From assembly GCA_023213395.1 (NCBI GenBank), contig CM041465.1:19840001-19904000 (forward strand): a DNA stretch of 64,000 nucleotides, in the 5' to 3' direction. Each line of letters opens with the position of its first letter. Positions within the stretch are counted from its first letter, which is position 1. The stretch comes from Cycas panzhihuaensis. Taxonomy: Eukaryota; Cycadophyta. The translations under genes were made by a program, and so were the position numbers. The notes beneath the pieces are model-generated. The model was not told the origin of the DNA. It saw only the letters and a list, made by a program, of their open reading frames with translations, and searched no databases. Positions 35,829 to 46,719 of this stretch are shown here, piece after piece.

Positions 35829-36126
35829 TGAAAAGAGTGGATCTATCCTTCATCTCCATGCACTAAACACAAAGGCAAACATGGGAGCAAGAGAGACTTG
35901 AGAGAAAGAAAGTAGCTCTCACAAAATGGGGAGGTAAATAATGAATCTCCTCCATTGAGCTTTACTTTTATATTGAGAGAGGGAGCATTTGAGTTAGGTG
36001 AAATGAAATTACACATAATGCACATGAAAGTGCATTTCACGTAAGTGATCTAATTTAAAGTTCACTTAAGACCCTTTTTCGAAATAATCAACTAATGTAA
36101 TGACCTTATGTCATTAACCCTTTTCA
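35829..36126 (-). mobile_element. Copia A 3' LTR
   Basis: 298 bp with TGAAAAG...CTTTTCA ends. On the minus strand it follows the polypurine tract ATTAAGGGGGAGA at 36127-36139. Confidence 0.93.
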
Positions 36127-36139
36127 ATCTCCCCCTTAA
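36127..36139 (-). promoter_or_regulatory. Copia A polypurine tract
   Basis: On the minus strand ATTAAGGGGGAGA ends directly at the LTR start TGAAAAGG. Confidence 0.85.
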
Positions 36140-36419
36140 TGGTAGAAGGTCATTTCATTCTATTTTATTCTATCCTATGAGGTCTTCATTTGAGCCTCTT
36201 ACAAAGCAAACTAATATGATACTTTTGTGGGAAACCCTCATGGGGAAGAAAACCTACAAATTTTCTAATCTACTAACCTGGCTCAGCAATTCTTTAAATG
36301 TAGCCAGATAGCTAATCAAGACAATAAATTTTGTAGCTGAAATTCATCGAGTCTCCATATACCATTTGGTCATCCCCCATGCCCTTTCAGGTTTTCACAG
36401 GTTCTGATTTTCCAAAATG

Positions 36420-36540
36420 ATACAACCCTTATCCTTTCACGCCCACATGGGGTTTTCACGAATGGGATAGAGCAGAGACTTACTCTTGTCCTTCCGCGCC
36501 CACAAGGGGTTTTCACGAATGAGACAGAGTATGATGGTCC
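36420..36540 (-). repeat. Two-copy direct repeat between RNase H and LTR
   Basis: CATTCGTGAAAACCCC followed by [AT]TGTGGGCG occurs twice with a period of about 61 bp in the 3' untranslated part of Copia A. Confidence 0.8.
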
Positions 36541-36599
36541 TATTGTCATCTCCTTCAATCAGTAAGAGATGGAGGCCCTAAGGCCGAGTTGCTTTCGGA

Positions 36600-38155
36600 A
36601 CTATTCAAACTTCACCCTCTTCAATGGTTTGCTGAAGATATCACCACTTGATCTGCTGTGGGCAAGACTCAATTGAATTGTGCCATCATAAACTAGTTCT
36701 CTAATCCTGTGGACTTTTGTACTTATATGTTTGGTACGATCATGAAATACAGGATTTTTTGCCATCTAGATTGTAGATTGATTATCTATATGTAAGCTAG
36801 TAGAACTTGTTTGGGTGACATTTAATGTATTCAATAATTTTCTAAGCCATATCACCTCCTTGCTTGTCTCGTATGAATGTACTCGCCTTCAACAGCTTGA
36901 GTCTCAGAACTATCTTCTCGCCGCCTAGATCTCCATGATATTGGTGCTATTCCAAGAAATGTTACGCACTGCACGTAGATCTTCCTGTGTCTTTATCTCC
37001 CAAGAAAGTCCGAGTCTGTATGCATAAAGTTTAAATTCGCATTGGGTTCATACAATGCACCATATTTGCTAGTCGTCTTTAGGTACGTCAACACTCGTAT
37101 TGCAGCTTGCCAATGATTCTGCTTAGGATTTGTCATGAATCTTGCAAGAATGCCGACAGAGTATGCAATATCTGGCCTTGTGTTGGTAGTATAGATGAGA
37201 CTACCTACAAGTTGCCTGTAGAGTGTTGCGCCTGCCTCCCTATTGTCACCATCAACTGAGAGCTTAATATTAGGCTCCATAGGTGTATCCACTAGTTGAG
37301 CACCTTCCAACTAAAACTTTGTCAGAAGATCGTTGATATATTTTTCTTGGGAGAGAAAGATTTTGCCATCCTTTTGAGTTACTTCAATTCCTAAGTAATA
37401 TCTCATCAACCCGAGGTTAGACAATTCAAAAGTTTAGCAAGGTCCTTCTTCAGCTGGCTGATTACCTGTTCACTATTCCCCGTTATGAGCATGTCATCCA
37501 CAAAGATTAAGAGGTAAGTGACTTTATCATTTTGGCACTTGATGAATAATGTTGCATCAATATCTTGATAGTCACAAACCTCATATCCAAGTTGCCTCAT
37601 TCTTTCAAACAACTTGGTAAACCAAGCACGAGGGGCTTGCTTTAGGCCATACAAGGACTTTTTGAGCCTACAAACTTTATGCTCCTGACCGTCAATCTCG
37701 TATCCTTCTAGCTGATCCATGTAAATTTCTTCTTTAAGGTCCCCATTGAGAAATGCAGTCTTAACATCGAGTTGGTGGATTTTCCAACCCTGTTGAGCAG
37801 CCAAGGCTATAAGAGTTCTGATTGTAGGCCACTTGGTTATAGGAGCAAAGATTTTAGTGTAGTCAATGCCTTCCCTTTGCGTGAATCCTTTTGCTACCAA
37901 CCTCGCCTTGTGTTTTTCTAGGGTGCCATCCGATCTATACTTGTTTTTGAACACCCATTTATTTTGAACTACCTTTCTTCCAAGTGGTAGATCAACAAGC
38001 TCCCATGTATCGTTCTTAATAAGAGATTGATACTCTTCGTTCATGGCATTTCTCCAAGCTGCATGCTTTACAGCTTCTTGGTATGTTAGAGGCTCTTCAT
38101 TAAGAGCAAGATGCAGTTCTGCTAGTTCAAGCTCAACGAAAAGTGATTCATGCAT
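36600..38155 (-). pseudogene. Copia A RT and RNase H
   Basis: The RT reads openly for 249 codons (37406-38155): WRNAMNEEYQSLIKNDTWEL, ARLVAKGFTQREGIDY, IHQLDVKTAFLNGDLKEE, LYGLKQAPRAW and LIFVDDMLITGN (catalytic FVDD intact). A frameshift follows, then 36993-37310 continues with LVGSLIYTTNTRPDIAYSVG and the first part of RNase H (ANLNFMHTDSDFLG). The rest of RNase H to about 36600 is broken by frameshifts and stops. The mutations are few compared with neighbours, in line with its youth. Confidence 0.92.
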
Positions 38156-38203
38156 CCTTGCTCTATGGGCACTTCTAGTGCCAGTTTTGCCTACCTCATC
38201 TGG

Positions 38204-39480
38204 TCACATGTCCTTGTGTAGCTGGTAGGCTTCATGAAAACCTCGAGTTGGGAATGAGGTTTTCATTTCCACAACCTCTTGATCTTCGTTTTGATCCTGA
38301 AAAGGATCATGTGAAATATTTGGCACGGAGGAAGTTGACGATGCTGGAGAAGATGGGCCAGCCACAGATGTTGGAGAAGATGATCCTTTTGCTATGGCTT
38401 TGCCTTTGTCAACTTGGCTGTTCACAAATGATGGTGCTGGATGTGTTTACATTGGATTGGATTCATAGCTTGTATCCTCTGAGGCTCTATTATCGGATTC
38501 CAAGATTTTAAGCAACTGTTCAGCATCTCCCCCCCTAAATTTTGGAATCTGGACATCAAATTTAGTAGCATCATTAAATCGGTATGAAGGCGTCTTGGAG
38601 TCAAGTCTGAGTAATTGATCTTCAGTCTCTGCAAAGATAACATCTCTAGTGATGATGATTTTGCGCTCTGAAGGTATAAAAACCTTGTATCCATTTTTGT
38701 CCATAGGGTATCCGACAAAGATGCCTTTGATGGCTCTATCTTGGAGCTTATTTCTATGTTCCTGCAAAATATGAGCATAACAAGTAGAGCCAAAAATTCA
38801 AGTGGGAGATAGAGGGGTTTGTCCATACCACATTTCATGTGGAGAGGGGCCGAGCTTGAGGGACTAATAGTGTTGATGCAATACACGAGTCCGTATAGCC
38901 TCAACCAAAGATAGATAGGGACATTCTTATATACCAGCATAGCATGAGCCATATTCATGATGGTCCTGTTCATACGCTTGGCAACTCCATTTTGCTGGGG
39001 TGTACCTACAACAGTGGTCTGATGTTTGATTCCATGTTGACGTAGGTACGATTCAAACTCATTAGATATGTACTCGCCACCATTGTCAGTCCTGAGTATT
39101 TTGATCTTGAATCCAGATTCATTTTCCACGCGGGCCTTGAAAGCTTGAAACATAGAAAAAGCTTCATCTTTCTTTGCAAGAAAAGCAACCCATACTTTCT
39201 TGGTAAAATCATCAATGAAAGTAATATAGTAACACTTCTATTTGATAGAAGGGATGGGCATAGGACCGCATATATCTGAGTGTACAAGCTACAAAGGTTG
39301 GCTAGATTTCCACTGACTACGAGGAAAGGGTTGTCTTTGAGATTTAGCAATAATATATGCTTCACATTTAAAGGGCTCGGAGGGGAACTTAGGCAAACCA
39401 GGAAGAGTGTCTTGTAGTTCTCTTAAATGATCAATTTTGATATGGCCCATACGAGCATGCCATAGAGCTGCTTGGGACAA
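38204..39480 (-). pseudogene. Copia A integrase
   Basis: GAG-pre-integrase: ALWHARMGHIKIDHLREL (39289-39480). Core: ITFIDDFTKKVWVAF near 39180-39230, then 38422-39153 with RTDNGGEYISNEFESYL and TTVVGTPQQNGVAK, so the D, D and E region is well kept. A frameshift near 38800 leads into LQDRAIKGIFVGY and ITRDVIFAE (38447-38767), then a Ser/Pro-rich linker (38204-38425) to RT. Confidence 0.9.
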
Positions 39481-39654
39481 CTTTTGAGGAGCCAGGGTTA
39501 TGGTAAAAACAAATTCATCATCAACATAGTTGGCTTAGAGGATGCTGAGCCAGTTAGGTGAAAACGTTTGCCATCAAGAATTTTGATCATAACCACAGCA
39601 TTTGAAGGAGGGTGAATGACACAGAGAGTTTGATTGTTTGCAGTTACACTCAAA

Positions 39655-40240
39655 TCAAATCCACGAGAGACAAGGGTGGACAGGGAGAGCAGATTCCGCC
39701 TGTGAAAGGTGAATATATAAAACATCAATAAGTGTAAAATCTGGAAGACCTGGGAGTTTCAGGTAAACTGTTCCAAGTCCTTCGACTGGCTGAGATGATT
39801 TGTCAGCCATGTGTACAATACCATGAACTTCAGAGTCAAAATCTTGAAAGAACTGGCGATGATAAGTCATGTGTTGTGTTGCTCCAGTATCCATGATCCA
39901 CGATGAAGTATTTGAGATAACACTATTTGCAACTCCAAGTGGTGAAGGCAAAAGTGAATAAGCATAGCCACAATGAGCCTCAATATACTTAGTGGATCTA
40001 TCATCAACATTTGATGAAGTGGTCCCAATTCTTTGAAGGTGTGCATGAGCAAATTACGTTCCACCAAAAGCATCTTCAAAAGAAGTATTATCAACATTAT
40101 GTGCACCATGGCATTGTTGATAACTTGGTAGTTTGTTGGTGGCAGTTCTGTAATTTTTAGCATAATGTCCTCTTCTATTACACCTTTGGCACATGATTGT
40201 TTGATTTCCAGTCCAAGTATTGGGCTAGCTGGATTGTCTC
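39655..40240 (-). pseudogene. Copia A zinc knuckle and protease
   Basis: A CCHC-like CQRCNRRGHYAKNY lies near 40150-40195, with the last Cys replaced by Tyr. The protease site WIMDTGATQHMTYHRQF (39820-39900) has an intact DTG. It is in a different frame from gag, so a frameshift lies between. Confidence 0.85.
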
Positions 40241-40291
40241 TGATTCATCGGATCTAGGTCCAGGTTGATTATTTTGGCCTTGGCCTTGAGA

Positions 40292-41104
40292 CTATTTTTG
40301 TTGGAATTGAGGAGCCTGTTGACTAAGAGGATGTTGTCCTTGTTGTCTACCTCTTCCTCTTCCATGTGAATTACGGCCTCTACGAGAGTATTGACCTTGA
40401 TTTTTGGTGTAACAAAGATCTTCTTCCACTTCAAAAGTAGCATCAATTGGATCTGATGTAGTGGCAAAGTTGGTATCAAAGGTCTTATCAAATTCAATGA
40501 ACTTATCAGCAAGATCCTCAAAGTTTAGGGTCTTTAAAGTTCCACTGGATTGAAGACTCCCTAATAGATTTTTATAATCTGGGATATGGAGACATGACTG
40601 AATCAAGAAAGCCCATGTAATGCATTGAGTTTTAAAATCTTTATCAATGGCTTGCTTGATTGGACGAAGGAGATTGATTGTCTCACTTGCATGTCCTTTC
40701 TGCATTTTCAATTTGTTCATCTTCAGCACTAAGTGAACAAATTCTAAGTCTGATTTAGTGTCAAAGTTCTTCCTAAGAACTTTAAGAACTTTCCATGATG
40801 TATCATGTACAGCTTCATTAATGAGATTATGTAGGGAATAATCAGTGACAAGCAGTATCCCTGCACATATTTTATCATCATCAAATTCCCATTGGCGTTT
40901 AGCTACAGCTTCAGTGGGAGCAGTTGGAGCACCTCCTGCTGAAGCGGTTGTGGTAGCTGTAGCTGCAACAGGTGGTGTAGGTTGTAAGTGATCTCTCCAT
41001 AGACCTTCATACTTTGCAGCATTTCTGACACTAGTGAACCACATATCCCAATTTTCTTTCCCTTTTAGAATGCAGTTCACATTTTGCTTGAACTGTGAAG
41101 ACAT
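40292..41104 (-). pseudogene. Copia A gag, nearly intact
   Basis: 270 open codons from ATG at 41102-41104 (MSSQFKQNVNCILKGKENW). An Ala/Thr/Pro spacer precedes the gag core (ICAGILLVTDYSLHNLI, SDLEFVHLVLKMNKLKMQKG), and an Arg/Gly/Gln-rich C-terminus (RGRNSHGRGRGRQQG) probably binds RNA. Frame is lost near 40290, before the knuckle. The start is the first ATG after the long leader. Confidence 0.9.
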
Positions 41105-43126
41105 TGTGTCTTTTTAGAAGGGAAGAAATGAACAAGGGACTATAAAAGTGATGGCAATAAATGACCAATCACTATTTACAAATGGGAAATGTAATGAAGT
41201 AGTGTAGAAGAAGGAAGAAGAAGTGAGAATGGTTACTCAAAGATGAAGGGAGCAACTTAGAGAAAAGTCACCAGCCAGTGACAAATATTAACCCGACGCA
41301 GAGGGAATATGAGAAGCACTATGATGAAATTGGCCACTAACACTTGTGGCAAATATTAACCTGACGCAGCAGGAATATGAGAAGTACTATGATTGTGATT
41401 ACACTATGGATCACTTTTTACAAATAAGTAAGTGATCAATATACAAGATTGTAGGCCAATGTAGAAGTTGGCATCATTGGGTTTACACAACTTGAAACTC
41501 AAATGTAGGATGTGTAATCAACCCAATAACCTCTAACTTGTGTCCAACGTGTAGTTGAGGTTGTTGAAGGGATGCCTAGGCTTCTAATAGAATTAATTTG
41601 GCCTTCACCCGCGATACCCGCAATCGTGCTTGGTGATGAAATCCAAGTCACAACGGAGCCCAGGTACTCTCAATCCTCACCCAGTTCACCAATGAGCAAC
41701 TATATACCTCCTCTAAAGAGTGGTACATGCATACCCATGGCTATGATGGATATTGGATTGGGAATATTTTAATCTTGTATTAAAGTTTCAGTTTTCCCGG
41801 TTGGTTATCAGGATGATCCCTGATTGAGGCACGATGGTATGGCTAACCAAACCTCACCAATATTCTGGTTTAGTCCAGTCCCAACTTGAAACCCACACCT
41901 CCTTTATGGCACTAAGATTCGCCAACCAAGGTATCTCAACCTTGGCGAGTGTGTGAACAGTACAAGATGGCGTAAAATAGCGACGTGATGCGTTCCTTTT
42001 AGGAAGAGTGAAAAGATTATCGAATTGCATCAAACGTACATTTAACTGAAAATAATGCTTGCTTGGAGTGCTTTTGGAGTGCTTGCTTGAAGTGTCTTTG
42101 GAGTGCTTACTTTGAGTGATTTTAGAGTGCTGAAATGTAATGCTAATAAGTGAGTGAGGACACCGGATATTGCTCCGATCCAGGTATTTTTTTTCTCACT
42201 TTTACAATGGGCTTTTAAGCCTTATAAAAAGGAAGAAATTTTCTTCACTTTTTTTTTTTTTTTTTGTTAATACAAAAAAAGTACTCTTCAGTAAATCTGC
42301 AATAACTTTCTCCCATGATGTTGAAATGGAGTTATGGTTTTTGTGCTGCAAACTAGACTCAGAGCTTCATCTTTAGGAGTGGAATTAGGTCCAAATGAGT
42401 TCTGAAAAGTTTTTGACAGCCCCATAAAGTTAGGAAATTATATTTTTCCAGAATTCTTACTAAAAATATTTATTGTTCACTAAAACAGCAATAACTTCCT
42501 CATACGACATCCAAATTAGGTGCTATTTTTTGTGCTGGAAAGTAGACTCAGAGCCCCATCTTTGACAATTAGAATCAATTCAATTGGATCTCTGTAGAAG
42601 ATTTTGCAGACCTGTGAAATTCAGTAATCAAATTATATTTCTACAGAAATTTTAGCTTGCTAATATCTCATTAACACATGATACCATATGAAATTTCCAT
42701 CATTTTTTGATCACCAGGATCCCAATGTGGGCAAGGTGAGAGCATACAATGATAGATATTTTAAATGGCTCAAAGTTCTTTAAAGAAATGGGTAAAAAAC
42801 TCCCCTTACAATCATTCTTCTAAATGCTAGAAAAATTTCGGCAGCATTTCCCCTTGTTAAATGGAAAAAAAGGGAATAAAAAAAGAAGAATGAGATAGCA
42901 TGAATGGCCAGCAAAGGATTGGAATCCTTGGACCTTACAACTCCTTGTATTATTCTTCTAAACCTGCAAAAGAGAAAGGAAAAGTAAACAATACAAAATA
43001 TGATATCATAATAACTTGAAAATATTTCTAAATTCACTTTCACAATCTCCTACACCACATGGATTGTGGGGGAGAAGGAAGTGATGGCTCCATTGCAAGT
43101 GAAAGTGGGGAATATGAAGGAAGCAA
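41105..43126 (-). other. 2-kb leader of Copia A, no gag frame
   Basis: Non-coding between primer site and gag. It contains a diverged two-copy repeat of about 180 bp (42290-42470 and 42478-42655), a short direct repeat (41279-41325 and 41346-41391), GGAGTGCTT-type short repeats near 42055-42130, and a T run at 42251-42268. Part of it (about 41560-41950) has mixed, less AT-rich composition and may be captured DNA. Confidence 0.7.
42290..42655. repeat. Two-copy diverged tandem repeat (about 180 bp)
   Basis: Both copies share GCAATAACTT, then TTTTTGTGCTG, AGACTCAGAGC and a TTCAGA-type end at matching spacing. They are clearly diverged from each other although the element's LTRs are nearly identical. 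Confidence 0.75.
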
Positions 43127-43138
43127 GCTTTTATACCA
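43127..43138 (-). promoter_or_regulatory. Copia A primer-binding site
   Basis: On the minus strand TGGTATAAAAGC lies 2 bases inside the 5' LTR. It matches the Met-type TGGTATCAGAGC at 10 of 12 positions. Confidence 0.75.
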
Positions 43139-43140
43139 CA

Positions 43141-43438
43141 TGAAAAGAGTGTATCTATCCTTCATCTCCATGCACTAAACACAAAGGCAAACATGGGAGC
43201 AAGAGAGACTTGAGAGAAAGAAAGTAGCTCTCACAAAATGGGGAGGTAAAGAATGAATCTCCTCCATTGAGCTTTACTTTTATATTGAGAGAGGGAGCAT
43301 TTGAGTTAGGTGAAATAAAATTACACATAATGCACATGAAAGTGCATTTCACTTAAGTGATCTAATTTAAAGTTCACTTAAGACCCTTTTTCGAAATAAT
43401 CAACTAATGTAATGACCTTATGTCATTAACCCTTTTCA
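43141..43438 (-). mobile_element. Copia A 5' LTR
   Basis: 298 bp, 4 differences from the other LTR. Ends TGAAAAG...CTTTTCA, followed by the ATACG duplication at 43439-43443. Confidence 0.93.
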
Positions 43439-43443
43439 ATACG

Positions 43444-43983
43444 TTTTGGGTGTTGGTGGTTGTACTTACATGAATGCCATATGATAAATATGCATTTATG
43501 TTTTCTTTCTATAAATTGAGTCCTCTTGAGCTCATTTACGATGTTAGAGACTTGGTTCTTATGTGTGTGAGACATTTGACTTGGGAGTAACATTGAGGTA
43601 GCACTTGGAAGGTGTTGGAGACCATAGAGGAGGCAAATTTTAGCACTTCAAGCATCTATTTTGGAGAGTGGGAGCTTCATTGAAGGAGTCTTGGGAAGTT
43701 GGAGGGCCCTTGTGGTATTATTGTATTATTTCTTCATTATAACTTGCTTGTTCTTTGCTAGTTGTTTTTCTTCCCTATTAAATGGAGGTTTTCCTATATT
43801 AATAAAAGTATTATTCTACTTACCTTAGAGTAATAGCAAGTATGTATGAGTTGGTGTATAGTATACTTTTATGGGCTCACTCTTTTATTGATGTTATTAG
43901 GAATTTTATACTAACACCTTAAGATCTCAAGGGAAAATATTAGTAATTAATTTTTTTCCCAATCACACTCCACTTTGGGATCA
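43444..43983 (+). mobile_element. Gypsy G 3' LTR, fragment 2
   Basis: Continues TTTTGGGTGTTGGTGG as in fragment 2 of the 5' LTR and runs to CACTTTGGGATCA. No target-site duplication with the bases before 8552 is visible. Confidence 0.82.
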
Positions 43984-45552
43984 ACTTTCCACCTAATACA
44001 CCTAATAGTTAATGGTTTCCTCAAAAAATTAGATTACACCAATGGTATATGCGGGGTGGTAACTTCATAGGTCTTAACCATTCCCCTTATAAAGATAGAG
44101 AAAAAGGGGTTCAATTCAAGAATTGTCTTTTTAATATGAAAAATTAATTTTTAATGTGAGTTTCTTACAAACACAAGGTTCCTTTTAAATAATAAATGAA
44201 ATAAGGATGAAATAAAGGAAATTGAAAGGATAAAGATAGGTTTAGAAATCTCTTTAATAGGTCAAGCTTAAGAGAGAACTTTATTAACCTTCCAAGAGCA
44301 ACACCTACATAGGAAACAATAGCATACACTAATTAGCCTTAAAAAAATAGAATTATATAGCTAAAAAAGATTATCTATAGCTTAAATTAACATAAGAACT
44401 TAAAAGAAACTAAAATAATCCTTCAAAAATTAAGAAAGAGGGCTTAAAAAGTTTAAACACTAAGGCCAACTTTAAAAATTTGTATCTTTAGTAAATTGGC
44501 TCCAAATATAACTTAATCATATTCTAAACTATAGACCTCTAAATCTATTTTCTAACAGTTTAGATGGTTCACAAATTAGACATATAGTTATTAAGATATG
44601 GATAAAATAGTACAAGTACCTCTTTATATTAAAAGATCAAATGAGGATGGGATTAAGCACCTTCTAAAATTGGACTGAAGTCACTTGCTAGATGTACATG
44701 ACACCCATTGACATAACTAGAGGGTTAACTAACTTGAAAATTTATTAAAAGTGGCTTAATAACTTTTGAATTTGCAAAAAGGAATTAAATGTAGTTGATA
44801 TTCATTTGAAGTTTACCCTTTAAGCCAAAAAGTAAGTCATATAGTGATTGAAATGACTAGAAGAGGGGGATATAGTTGCCAAAAATCAATCTAAAATTGA
44901 ATTTGATTTAATTAAAATGTATGAAGGTAAAACTTAGTGAAAAATTCAAAAAAAAAATTGAAGAAAAAAATTGCCATGAGGTCATATGACCTGCATGTGA
45001 GAATGGGCAACTTGTATGGAGGTGTAGAGACCTGAAACACCATAAATAATCCATAAAAAGCTCTAAAATTTTAGAGGGAGAGAACAAGACCAAGGAAAAG
45101 CCAATGGAAATAAAAAATTAGAAAATAAGCTCTGTATGAGAAAAATAAATTCACTGAAGTCTAGAGGGCTACATGGACCTAACAGAGCAAAATGAAGCCT
45201 GAAATAGTTGAAAATCAAGCCAAATCCTTTCTAACAGACATAATATATGGGTGCAAGGCTGCCAAAAGAATAGATGATACTCCAATAGAGAGAAATGACC
45301 AACTTTAGGGTTGAAATAGATGAAAAATAAGCTCTTTCATCTATTTTTTTTAATAAAAAAGGAGCCGTACCCTGTATGAGATCAACTGAGCCTATAATCT
45401 ATTACATGAGTTTATAATCAACAACAACCTACTGTTCTTCTTGTCTAAACTGCATAAAATTTAAATTTTTGATAGAAATCTTATAGAAGACTAAGAAAAT
45501 AGGACTCTAGTTATCAAAATCACTATAAAAACAAACTAAATTAGGGCACATA
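43984..45552. other. Non-coding, probably minus-strand retroelement leader
   Basis: AT-rich, no protein signal on either strand. The primer-site-like sequence at its right end suggests that this is the leader of a minus-strand element whose coding part is missing. Confidence 0.4.
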
Positions 45553-45554
45553 TG

Positions 45555-45566
45555 GATTTGATACCA
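45555..45566 (-). promoter_or_regulatory. Primer-binding-site-like sequence
   Basis: On the minus strand TGGTATCAAATC matches the Met-type site at 10 of 12 positions and abuts TGTTAAGAGTG at 45567, a likely LTR edge. Confidence 0.5.
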
Positions 45567-46380
45567 TGTTAAGAGTGTCATGATCTATCATTTATGTGTA
45601 CTAATTATAAATATCAAATAAAATAGATGTAATAAATAATAGAATATGAAAAATAGATAAAACAAATAAAATGGAGAAGTTATGGGTGAATTTGTTACCA
45701 TGTATGACGCTCTTATAGGTAGAGCTTTCATATTAATCACTAGAATTCATGAGATACAAAGGTACATGGCATAATATATAGGTCATGTTCTAATAATTCA
45801 AGGTATATGATAGGTTGACTAAGTGTCAAAGGAAGTAGACCTAACCTTAATATAAAATAACATTACATTACATCAAGGGTCCCTTAACTATTACAATATA
45901 TATATGGAATTACAAAAGCACAAGGAAATGATGGTGCTATTAGATAGTTTTAATAGGCACAACCTAAATGTTTTATAGTAACACCAAAATTCATAACATA
46001 CCTAGTATAATTGTAGTGGTATGTCATCTAATTTTAATGATATCATCTGTTAGGACTCTAGAATTAGAAAACATCATGATTTTTATGTTATTTTTCTTTT
46101 AGTTTTAGCTTTTTTTTATTAGGAAAAATTTAGTAAGGGATAGTATAGGCTAAAATATAATGGTTTCTTATCTAAAACCATGGTATAAAAGTCTAAAGTA
46201 CTCTATTTAATCTTGTAAGCTCATTTGATAGGGGGATCTTTGTAATGGTTCTCTCACCTAAAAGTTAGAAGTAGTATAGAACAGAGCTAAATCTCATAGA
46301 TAATAAAACACAACTGGCAAATTCATATATAATAAGTACTAAAAATAAATGTATATCTCCAAATATAAATCAATTACATG
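45567..46380 (-). mobile_element. Probable LTR fragment(s)
   Basis: The edge TGTTAAGAGTGTCATG next to a primer site marks an LTR on the minus strand; its other end is not found. A second candidate edge, TGTTAGGACTCTAG at 46054 with a TATAAAAG box near 46185, may be a separate plus-strand LTR. No coding signal. Confidence 0.35.
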
Positions 46381-46719
46381 TGTTGAATGTGATGTCAATT
46401 TGATACAAAAGTATAAATAGAAGTTTAATAAGTACCAACATAACCTATAATAGTCACCAAGCCCTTCGAGGTAGGGATCCTCCTTAAAAATATAACCCTA
46501 AGACCAAAAATCTAGAGCTACCTTAAGGCTGAAAATAAGAAGAAATGTTTCATAAATTGATGATGGAGAATGACCTCAAAAGTCCCTATTTATAGGCACT
46601 CAAACTGGTACATAATAAAGTCAGCTGAGATAGGGAGAGATGCACCTAAAATAACCATTAGAAGTTAGCCATAGCAGTGCATAGAGGTTAGCCAAACTCT
46701 CAAGGGATCACTTCAAGTC

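Larger units (their letters stand above)
35829..43438 (-). mobile_element. Copia A, young full-length element
   Basis: A 7,610-bp element on the minus strand, flanked by ATACG (35824-35828 and 43439-43443). Both LTRs are 298 bp (35829-36126 and 43141-43438) and differ at only 4 positions. Primer site and polypurine tract are present. Gag, protease, integrase and RT are largely readable, with few stops but several frameshifts. The 2-kb leader makes it longer than a usual Copia element. It is the youngest insertion here and splits the 3' LTR of Gypsy G. Confidence 0.95.

Noticed and set aside
42251-42268. Poly-T run as a retroposon tail
   Set aside because: No flanking duplication or gene-like sequence beside it; it is part of the Copia A leader.
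8552-43983. Target-site duplication for Gypsy G
   Set aside because: Bases before 8552 (GCCTG) and after 43983 (ACTTT) do not match; either the edges have decayed or the LTRs recombined with another copy.
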